Positions 1-9,284 of a stretch of DNA of 64,000 bases are shown in pieces (position 1 is the first letter of the stretch; each line of letters starts with the position of its first letter). Both the position numbers and the translations under genes were made by a program. Source of the DNA: Solibacillus silvestris_B (GTDB taxonomy: Bacteria > Bacillota > Bacilli > Bacillales_A > Planococcaceae); NCBI RefSeq assembly GCF_051967575.1, contig NZ_JBQCJW010000018.1, positions 3,222-67,221 of the forward strand. Direction: 5' to 3'. Under the pieces are notes generated by a model that was given only the letters and a program-made list of their open reading frames with translations, was not told the DNA's origin and ran no database searches.

Positions 1-2
1 AA

Positions 3-311
3 ACGACTTTGGATGACGAAAATCTAGAAGAAGTGAATTCCTATATCGCGAACGATTCGAAGCTTCAGGAAATTGTAAGCGAGGCAGCAACTACTAATCC
101 CGATACGCTTCCCTTCCAAACTAAGGAAGAAGCGACACGTGTGTTAATAAAAAAAGTGGGCGTTAATCGTTTACTAGATATTCAGCAACAAGCTCAAAAT
201 GATTCAATCAATAAGGATGAAATATTATCCGAAATTGAAAGTAAACTGTCTGAAGATGAAATTTCTGCTTTAAAATATGTTTTGTATAAGGAATTGAATA
301 AGTCAAACTAG
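3..311 (+). CDS. C-terminal part of an unrecognised protein (cut by window edge)
   Basis: The reading frame is open from the first base of the window, so the true start is probably outside. An in-frame TTG lies at 9 but has no visible ribosome binding site inside the window. The visible ~100 residues are acidic and helix-rich (Glu/Lys/Gln/Leu), with no transmembrane segment and no motif I recognise. It ends in TAG and is followed by about 900 bp without a gene. Function unknown. Confidence 0.55.
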   Translation, partial: TTLDDENLEEVNSYIANDSKLQEIVSEAATTNPDTLPFQTKEEATRVLIKKVGVNRLLDIQQQAQNDSINKDEILSEIESKLSEDEISALKYVLYKELNKSN

Positions 312-823
312 CCCTTTAAAAGTTGAAATTAAAATAGCATAGAGGCTGGGATTCACAGAAGGTTTTTCAACAAAGCCATTATTCATTTACTATCATTGCC
401 CCTATTACGTTGCAGCCTCAAAATGGATCCGAGTACAGGCGGCAACACATTGGTGCATATGATAATTGATAATCCACATAGTGTTGCTGCAAGCGGTTCA
501 GAAGCTGGTGTAGCATTGACCGGCCTTGTTATTCAGATCCGAATAACATTTGTTTGTGGATTAACAATGGCATCGTAGAAAAAAGAGCACAGGAACGAAA
601 ATTCGTTCCTGTGCTCCCTCACTCGTGCCCGAGGATCTTTTTTAGTGTGCTCTCCTCGTTCTGTTTAATTTGCTAAAGAAGTTACGGATTTTAGCCTTAG
701 TGGTAACTTTGTAACAAATTGTTGTTCCCATCCAGGCAAACCGCGCCAATTCCTCACACTATCCTCCGTGCAACAGTGATGGAACGTCTAATTTTGCATC
801 GGGTCCCCAATGTCTATCGGAGG
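312..823. other. Intergenic, no gene recognised
   Basis: Both strands were read. The only sizeable frame (396-578, 60 codons) has no ribosome binding site, an odd composition and no recognisable motif, so it is not called. The one clear structure is the inverted repeat at 585-616. Confidence 0.5.
585..616. other. Perfect 15-bp inverted repeat
   Basis: Arms GAGCACAGGAACGAA and its exact complement are separated by two A residues. As RNA this forms a very stable hairpin. No uninterrupted U-tract follows on either strand, so it is not a textbook terminator, though a run of Ts lies about 20 bases downstream on the plus strand. It could terminate the gene ending at 311 or be a binding site. Confidence 0.5.
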
Positions 824-1174
824 GCGCTGAAAACTACGGCTATTAAAAATCCGATTTCATTTTTAGTAACAGCCCCTCTCGCATTGGAATGAATCCACAT
901 TTACGGATAGGGTTTTTGGCTCTTAATTAAGTGATGAAGAAATAAGCGAAGTTTTTCCGCTTATTTGCGCAATAGGGCTCATTTCGGGATAAATAAGCGG
1001 AAATTTTCCGGTTATGCAAAGGAAAATCCCCCATTTTCATATTTTTTTGATCAATAGTCGGAATTTCTCCGTCTATTTACGCCATTTTATGTTGTATTTT
1101 TAAAATAAGGGGAATTTTTCCGTCTATTGAGGCACTTAAACAGATTTCCCAACCGCTTTTCCGATTAATCATCG
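824..1174 (+). repeat. Four-hairpin intergenic repeat, copy 1
   Basis: Contains four self-complementary 25-nt modules of the form AATAnnCGGA-n5-TCCGnnTATT, starting at 941, 992, 1053 and 1104 (spacing 51, 61, 51). The same array occurs at 16925-17283 (reverse orientation) and 28893-29130. Homology to copy 2 also covers about 110 bp on the outer side (from about 824, starting GCGCTGAAAA). It lies just 3' of glpK, so glpK transcripts would read into the complement of these hairpins. Confidence 0.85.
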
Positions 1175-1213
1175 TTTTGAAGCGCCGAAAAATCCGCTCA
1201 AGTGTCCCAACAA

Positions 1214-3518
<2,305 letters not shown>

Positions 3519-3577
3519 TCCAAAACCTCCTTAGTTATGTTATATTCTGTTAATTACATACTTAGAAGAATAAAAAA

Positions 3578-3633
3578 AGTCCGCAAGCAACTATTGTTTT
3601 ACGATTTACGTAAAACAATGCTACATGCGGACT
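3578..3633 (-). promoter_or_regulatory. glpF leader terminator/antiterminator
   Basis: On the minus strand AGTCCGCA pairs with TGCGGACT, enclosing a second 10-bp stem (TTGTTTTACG with CGTAAAACAA), and a run of seven Us follows. This is an intrinsic terminator inside the untranslated leader of glpFK. It fits the known Bacillus mechanism in which GlpP bound to glycerol 3-phosphate permits read-through; glpP is the adjacent gene. The GlpP link is inferred from that precedent. Confidence 0.85.
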
Positions 3634-3669
3634 CCTTCACTCAACCACGTATTTATTGACTTAAGAATC

Positions 3670-3698
3670 ATAATAGTTTGAAATTATCCATTAGTCAA
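3670..3698 (-). promoter_or_regulatory. Sigma-A promoter for glpFK
   Basis: TTGACT (3698-3693) and TATTAT (3675-3670) are separated by exactly 17 bp. The -35 overlaps the glpP stop codon. Transcription would start just upstream of the terminator leader at 3578-3633. Confidence 0.75.
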
Positions 3699-4257
3699 TA
3701 GCTTTTTGGAAACGGTTCCATAACTCTTTATTTGAGGTAGTAATGGCAACTGCCCCTGCATCAAATGCCTGCTTCATCTGCTCATCCGTCCGAATTAACC
3801 CCCCTGTAATAACAGGAATGCCTGTATGCGTACATACTTCCTCAATCATTTCCGGGATAACACCTGGAAGCAGTTCAATAAAGTCCGGTGCAGTTTGTTC
3901 AAGCAGCGAATAACTTTTTTCAAGCGCAATTGTATCGATTAAAAAGACACGTTGAATCGCTAAAATACCGCGGGATTTCGCCTTTAAAATCATATTGGAG
4001 CGTGTAGAAATAATGCCTGCCGGACGAATATCGTTACATAAATAATCCGCGGCAAAATTGTCCGTCTTCAGGCCGTGAATTAAATCCGCATGAATAATTA
4101 ATTTTTTCCCGTGACGATCGGCTTCTTGCTTCAGCGCCCGCAAATGACTTAAATGCACTTCAAGCAATACGATATATTCGAATTCACTTTTTACAACTTT
4201 ATCAAACTGTTTAATTGTTCGGGCAGCGGGAATAATTTTTTGATTATTGAACGACAT
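3691..4257 (-). CDS. glpP: Glycerol uptake operon antiterminator regulatory protein
   Basis: GlpP binds leader mRNA when charged with glycerol 3-phosphate and prevents premature termination of glpD and glpFK. The 188-residue protein has the expected TIM-barrel-like pattern, including LIIHADLIHGL, GIISTRSNMI, PDFIELLPGVIPEM and VITGGLIRTDEQ blocks typical of the family. It lies between glpD and glpF on the same strand. Both flanking genes carry terminator leaders of the kind it acts on, which supports the call. Confidence 0.94.
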   Translation of the reverse strand: MSFNNQKIIPAARTIKQFDKVVKSEFEYIVLLEVHLSHLRALKQEADRHGKKLIIHADLIHGLKTDNFAADYLCNDIRPAGIISTRSNMILKAKSRGILAIQRVFLIDTIALEKSYSLLEQTAPDFIELLPGVIPEMIEEVCTHTGIPVITGGLIRTDEQMKQAFDAGAVAITTSNKELWNRFQKAID

Positions 4258-4296
4258 AGCTTCCTCCCTAATTTGGAAATACCTATATAGTAATAT

Positions 4297-4344
4297 GGCT
4301 CATCGGCTGCGCTAATACAAATTTCCCGCGCGTTTCGATGAGCC
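4297..4344. terminator. Stem-loop between glpD and glpP
   Basis: GGCTCATCG and CGATGAGCC form a 9-bp stem around a GC-rich loop. On the minus strand it follows the glpD stop, but no clear U-tract follows, so it may attenuate rather than end transcription into glpP. Confidence 0.4.
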
Positions 4345-4372
4345 AAAATTATTTTATCTTATTTATTTTACA

Positions 4373-6016
4373 TTATTTCGCCGTTGTTGCACGCGTAATT
4401 TCAATGTTTAACAGTTCTGTAAACTCCGATAATTGTGCATCCGTCCACTTTAACTGCTGGGCCATATGTGCTAAAACTGCCTCTTTATGCGCCAAAACAG
4501 ATGCGATATTAAAGAACATATCACCTGTACGACGCACGAAGAAATCTGCCGGCGTTGCTACAAGTTCGTGCTCGATGCCATATTGCAGCTGTGCAAATAA
4601 AGCTTTTGGCATCGTGTCGTCTGCTTGCGCCACATAGCTGAATACTTTTTCAACATTCGAGCCGTAATGCTGAGCCAAATAAGCCGCTTCCTCTTTCGTT
4701 AAGCCCGCCTTCACTCCTGGCTCTGTCTTTTTCGAAATAAACGTTTGTATATGCTTCGAGCCGCCTACTTCACCACCGGAAATCGTTATATTTTTTGTAA
4801 TACACGGCTTGCTCGCTACGCCAAATTCGGCTTTTAAGCTCGCCGCAATTTTATCTACAACTGCTTCAGCCATTTTACGATAGCCTGTTAATTTACCTCC
4901 CGCAATGGTTACTAAGCCTGAAGCGGATTCCCACACTTCATCGTGACGGGAAATTTCTGACGGTCCTTTCCCTTCTTCATGAATTAACGGACGTACACCA
5001 GCCCAGCTTGACTCAATATCCGCATCCGTCACTTTTACATTAGGGAACATATAGTGAATGGCGTTCAGGATATAATCTCGATCAGATTGTTCGATATCCA
5101 TATCGCGCGGGTCCCCTTTATAAAATGTATCTGTCGTACCTACGTATGCTTTACCGTTGCGCGGAATCGCAAATACCATGCGGCCGTCCGGTGTATCAAA
5201 ATAAACCGCCTGCTTTAACGGGAACTTTGATTCATCAAATACGATATGCACACCTTTTGATAAAATTAAATGTTTACCGCTTGTTTCCCCTTCGATTTTG
5301 CGTACATCATCTACCCATGGACCTGCTGCGTTCACCACTTTTTTCGCATGAATTTGGATTGTTTCATTCGATAGGAAATCGGTCGCTTCAATGCCGACAA
5401 TTTTTTTCGCATCATTATATAAAAAACCTGAAGCTTTCGTATAGTTCGCTAAAACAGCACCTTTTTCAATCGCGGCTTTTGCAACTTCAATTGTTAAGCG
5501 TGCATCGTCTGTACGGTATTCAACATATACACCGCCGCCTAATAATTCAGCCTGCTTCACTAACGGCTCTTTTTCCAATGTTTGCGCACTATTTAACATA
5601 TAGCGGCGCTCAGTTTTTTTAACTCCAGCTAAGAAATCGTACACACGCAGGCCAAGGGATGTTGAGAATTTGCCGAATGTACCGCCTTTATGGAACGGTA
5701 ATAACATCCATACAGGTGTTGTTACGTGCGGCCCATTTTCATACACGATCGCACGCTCTTTCCCTAGCTCGGCTACTTCTTTAATTTCAAATTGCTTTAA
5801 ATAGCGTAAGCCGCCGTGCACTAATTTTGTCGAGCGGCTTGACGTACCTGCCGCGAAATCCTGCATTTCCACTAATGCGACTGATAATCCGCGTGTAATG
5901 GCATCAAGCGCAATTCCCACACCTGTAATACCGCCGCCAATAACTAAAACGTCATATTCCTTGCTCTGTAAATCATTAATGATGACTGAACGTTGTAAAG
6001 ATGAAGCTGTTGACAT
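4373..6016 (-). CDS. glpD: Aerobic glycerol-3-phosphate dehydrogenase (FAD)
   Basis: Membrane-associated flavoenzyme oxidising glycerol 3-phosphate to dihydroxyacetone phosphate and passing electrons to quinone. An N-terminal FAD-binding Rossmann motif ([17 protein letters not shown]) is followed by [15 protein letters not shown] and, near the middle, YVGTTDTFY, all typical. The start is the ATG at 6016, 5 bases from GGAGGAA; an upstream in-frame ATG at 6067 lies inside the leader terminator and is rejected. This gives 547 residues, the usual length. First gene of the glp cluster, with its own promoter and GlpP-type leader. Confidence 0.96.
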   Translation of the reverse strand: MSTASSLQRSVIINDLQSKEYDVLVIGGGITGVGIALDAITRGLSVALVEMQDFAAGTSSRSTKLVHGGLRYLKQFEIKEVAELGKERAIVYENGPHVTTPVWMLLPFHKGGTFGKFSTSLGLRVYDFLAGVKKTERRYMLNSAQTLEKEPLVKQAELLGGGVYVEYRTDDARLTIEVAKAAIEKGAVLANYTKASGFLYNDAKKIVGIEATDFLSNETIQIHAKKVVNAAGPWVDDVRKIEGETSGKHLILSKGVHIVFDESKFPLKQAVYFDTPDGRMVFAIPRNGKAYVGTTDTFYKGDPRDMDIEQSDRDYILNAIHYMFPNVKVTDADIESSWAGVRPLIHEEGKGPSEISRHDEVWESASGLVTIAGGKLTGYRKMAEAVVDKIAASLKAEFGVASKPCITKNITISGGEVGGSKHIQTFISKKTEPGVKAGLTKEEAAYLAQHYGSNVEKVFSYVAQADDTMPKALFAQLQYGIEHELVATPADFFVRRTGDMFFNIASVLAHKEAVLAHMAQQLKWTDAQLSEFTELLNIEITRATTAK

Positions 6017-6045
6017 AATAATTCCTCCTTCATGTAGACAAAAAA

Positions 6046-6101
6046 AGAGAGACCTTAAGGAACACACAAAAATGGTCTTGTGCGCTCTATAAGGTCTCTC
6101 T
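6046..6101 (-). promoter_or_regulatory. glpD leader terminator/antiterminator
   Basis: AGAGAGACCTTA pairs perfectly with TAAGGTCTCTCT across a loop that carries a further CACAA/TTGTG stem, followed by a run of Us on the minus strand. It sits between the promoter at 6133-6161 and glpD, the same arrangement as upstream of glpF, consistent with GlpP antitermination. Confidence 0.85.
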
Positions 6102-6132
6102 TTTACTCAAACCGGTCTATTAACTTGGCTTT

Positions 6133-6161
6133 ATCTTAACGCTTTAAACTAAAAATTGCAA
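6133..6161 (-). promoter_or_regulatory. Sigma-A promoter for glpD
   Basis: TTGCAA (6161-6156), 17 bp, then TAAGAT (6138-6133), located about 30 bp before the leader hairpin. Confidence 0.7.
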
Positions 6162-6231
6162 GTCATTTACTTCGCTTGTAACGCTTTCATTCAATTAGAT
6201 CCCAATAATTATTGGATTCCGGAAGACGTTA

Positions 6232-6729
6232 CTATTGTTGGCACTTACTTGGTTCTAAATTAAGTCTGTCCAGTCGATAATCTTCAATTAATTCAAGATT
6301 TCTTTTATTGCCCAAATAGTTTTTTATTTGCTGATTAATATTAGGAATCAACAAAATTGAATCCAAATTTTCTAAAGGAACCCATTTCACCGCAGTTTGA
6401 AAAGGGTCTGGACAAAGGGATGATTTGGATATTGAGTTATTCTTTAAAATGCATTCAAAAATAAGATGAAGTCCATGTTTTACATTAACATCATAATCCC
6501 CGGATTGCTTATGCGGGGAAAACTCATAAATTAATGCTAACGGTCCGACATCAACATGTGCCGAAGTTTCTTCAAACACTTCTCTCGCGACACCCTCTAT
6601 TATCGTTTCCCCCGGCTCAAGTCCTCCACCAGGTAAATTATAATGTACCCCATTATGATCATACTCAACTAAAAGTATCGAATTATTCTCGATTATAAGC
6701 CCTGTACATCGTATTCTTACATGTGACAA
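6232..6729 (-). CDS. Nudix hydrolase
   Basis: Predicted Mg-dependent nucleoside-diphosphate-linked pyrophosphohydrolase; the substrate cannot be told from sequence. The Nudix box is complete (GGLEPGETIIEGVAREVFEE, about residues 37-56), preceded by a typical beta-strand LIIENNSILLVEYD. Length 165 residues. It follows 25 bp after the broken kinase/Nudix gene on the same strand, so the two were probably one transcript. Confidence 0.88.
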   Translation of the reverse strand: MSHVRIRCTGLIIENNSILLVEYDHNGVHYNLPGGGLEPGETIIEGVAREVFEETSAHVDVGPLALIYEFSPHKQSGDYDVNVKHGLHLIFECILKNNSISKSSLCPDPFQTAVKWVPLENLDSILLIPNINQQIKNYLGNKRNLELIEDYRLDRLNLEPSKCQQ

Positions 6730-6754
6730 TTTTCCACCTCATCCTTTAAAATAA

Positions 6755-8168
6755 TTAGATTTTCAATTGTTTTTCCAGAAGGTACAATTTAGCCATTAAG
6801 TATGCATGTGCAGTGAATAGTTGTGTATTAATTTGTTTTGCCCTAATTAAACTATCCATTTCATTAAAATCTATCAATTTAATATTAATCTCTTCAGTAT
6901 GATCTAGGTCTTGTTCAAACTCCTTATAGGCATCGAGCATCAGGAAAGTAATTACTTTGTTGGTTTGTGTGGCTGGGTTAATCATAAAGTCGCCCAAAAA
7001 AATAGGCGTTCTTTCTGAAATATAACCTGTCTCTTCTCTTACTTCTCGGATTATCCCTTCCTCGTATGTTTCATTCTCTTCTATTTTTCCAGCAGGAACT
7101 TCTATGAAAAAGTCTTTACCAGCATAACGATACTGTTCAACAAGTACAATTTGGTTCTCTTTCGTTATAACTACAGCATTTACCCAATCAGAATATTCGT
7201 GTACATAATAGTCATCAATTACAATCCTATTTGGAAGCTCACATTGATCTTTTTCAATTCTCATTCTAAAGTGATTCATTATTCTTATCTGTTCTTCAGT
7301 TAACTGTTCTTTTCTCCAGTACATATGCATCAAGCTATACTCAAAGACTTCTTTTAGTTTTATAAACAAAGGAAGTAAATCTAACATTTCCTTGGTCATA
7401 TTATTTTCCTCTTGGTACCCCTCGATGATTGCTTTTGTAATACCTCTTCCATATTCCATGATGTTTCCGCCACCGACAAATGAATACTCGATTGCACTAT
7501 AAATGGGAACAGCTAAATCAAAGATATAAAAATGCCTCTCACAATCCTGAAAATCAATCATTGACAGTTTTAAATCACGATCTACCACAACATTTTCCAA
7601 CCATAAATCCCCGTGTAACAATCCATAATTGGCATTGTTTTTTGGAAGGTTTTTAATCTTTGTTAAATTTTCTTGTGCAACCTCTCTAATTATAGTTTCT
7701 TCCTCAGGAATATATTTCAAGAAAGCATATTCCTCATTTTGATGCCAATCCTTTATATACCTAATCGGATGGTTTTCTTCATATTTTTTTGGAGAGGCGA
7801 TGCAATAGACCGATTTGCCTGCCTAACTCTTTTAATACATCTGCATTCCATTGATTTCTTGATAAGTGCCTACCTGGGGCAGCTTCATAAAGAACCGCTA
7901 AGAGTTCCTTATCGTTAATGGCGATCTTTTCTACCTCTTGACCATTTATCGAAACAATTACAGGAGATACCCCTAGTCCTGCTTTATATAGGTAGTTTGT
8001 ATAGGTAACCTCTTCTACTTGTTCATTTTAACCTTTGTAGTTAGTAATCCTTGCAAAATATTTGCCTTGTGCTCCGGTACACCGAAACATTTCATTTGTT
8101 ACTGCTTCGACTTTTATAAAATCCACTGGATATATACCGTTAAACAATTCTAGTATTTGTTGTTCCAT
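6755..8168 (-). pseudogene. Broken aminoglycoside-phosphotransferase-like/Nudix fusion
   Basis: Reading from ATG at 8168 gives the start of an APH/choline-kinase-like protein. The frame is stopped by TAA at 8028-8030 (codon 47) and then shifted in a run of seven As (complement of 7784-7790). Restoring both gives one continuous protein. Its kinase half has the Brenner-type motif HGDLWLENVVVD and the metal-binding IDFQD. Its C-terminal half is a Nudix domain with GKIEENETYEEGIIREVREE, close to the ADP-ribose pyrophosphatase type. The remaining frame (from TTG 7720, 321 codons) still encodes the kinase C-lobe and the Nudix domain. The kinase N-lobe is lost unless recoding occurs. Confidence 0.82.
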
Positions 8169-8276
8169 AGTAGCTTTCTCCCGCCTATATAAATAGATTA
8201 TTACTAAACTTGCTATTCTACTTACAGAATCGCGCCCGACCGTGTAAAATCACCATTCATTTAAAGGACCATTACT

Positions 8277-8750
8277 TCAATAAGATTGCAGTGATTTTAT
8301 CTCTCTACCAATAAAATTAGCTGGTACAGGGCTTATTTCTAGTTCTCTTGCCCAAATAGAAATTTGACCTACATGGTGAATTTCATGGGTAATTATATGA
8401 TGTAATATTTCTTCTGAAGTGTATTTTTCTTCATCCCAAGAAACCCGAACAAATTTTTCTTTGCTATCTGAATTAGTTTTAAAAAATTCAACGATTTCTT
8501 TCCGTGCTTTATCTGAAAGAGATTTAACTTTTTCAAGTGTATTATATTCATCAAACTGAAAGACAATATCTTCTTTTCCTTGAATCCCACGAATCCAACT
8601 ATATTCCACATCTATTATATGAAAAAGTGTATATAATATATTTCCCACTCCACCTCTTCGGTCTTTTGACAACTCGTAAATTGTAAGTTGATTGCACCAT
8701 TCAAACCATTCATCTCTAACCTGCCAGTTATATTCAAACAATTTAATCAT
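8277..8750 (-). CDS. DinB-family metal-binding protein
   Basis: Four-helix-bundle protein of the DinB/YfiT type; members bind a divalent metal through three histidines, and some are thiol transferases or damage-induced proteins. His44 in TLFHIIDVE and the HHIITHEIHHVGQ segment near the C-terminal third give the expected ligands. 157 residues, normal length. The ATG at 8750 has only a weak ribosome binding site. Specific function unknown. Confidence 0.8.
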   Translation of the reverse strand: MIKLFEYNWQVRDEWFEWCNQLTIYELSKDRRGGVGNILYTLFHIIDVEYSWIRGIQGKEDIVFQFDEYNTLEKVKSLSDKARKEIVEFFKTNSDSKEKFVRVSWDEEKYTSEEILHHIITHEIHHVGQISIWARELEISPVPANFIGREIKSLQSY

Positions 8751-8871
8751 TGTAAATCTCCAATCTAGCTATTTATTTTAGATAATTTATATAATAGAAA
8801 ATATCCTATAATTATTCTGCATGCTGAGGTTCAATACCTTGTATACATGAAGTTAACTCAATTTATAATAA

Positions 8872-9010
8872 TTATGGTTCGCTAATCCCCATGGCTAATA
8901 ATAGAATAGCAATCCGTGTTCGATCCTCTTTCTGTATAGAAAAAAATACTTGCCATCACAGGCAACATAGATAGAATCCCAAAAATTGTCCCTACTTTTC
9001 TTTTTTTCAA
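8872..9010 (-). pseudogene. Frameshifted small membrane protein
   Basis: A TTG at 9010 lies 8 bases after a GGGGGG-type site and begins KKRKVGTIFGILSMLPV, one hydrophobic helix. The frame then runs through seven Ts (complement of 8940-8946). In the present frame it continues with an unlikely tail to 8882. With one added T it continues as QKEDRTRIAILLLAMGISEP and stops at 8872, which reads as a second hydrophobic helix. I infer a frameshifted two-helix protein of about 46 residues. The family is not recognised. Confidence 0.45.
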
Positions 9011-9284
9011 AATCAGTCCCCCCTCAACTCCTTTTGCAATACAGGCAAGCGCTGTTGCTTTATACAATATTTGCCCGAATCTTGAAAACTACTTCACCTA
9101 TATTTTGATTTCCTGCTTAAAAATATCTTAACAGCATTCCCATAAATATTCCATTTCTCTTTACAGGTCAATTTTATTCGATGTCTTGTCCAACTTGCAG
9201 TAAAGCAAAAAATTCCCTCCAACTCAAATAATGAATTGAAAGGAATTTACCGTGTATTTTTCAAAATTATTTTTCGATTATTTT

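Noticed and set aside
396..578. 60-codon plus-strand frame
   Set aside because: No ribosome binding site, unlikely composition and no motif; treated as intergenic.
941..1128. Reading the four palindromic modules as a CRISPR array
   Set aside because: Module sequences vary, intervals alternate 51 and 61, and the intervals are related between copies, unlike unique spacers.
6016..6067. Upstream ATG for glpD at 6067
   Set aside because: It lies within the leader terminator and lacks a ribosome binding site, whereas ATG 6016 follows GGAGG.
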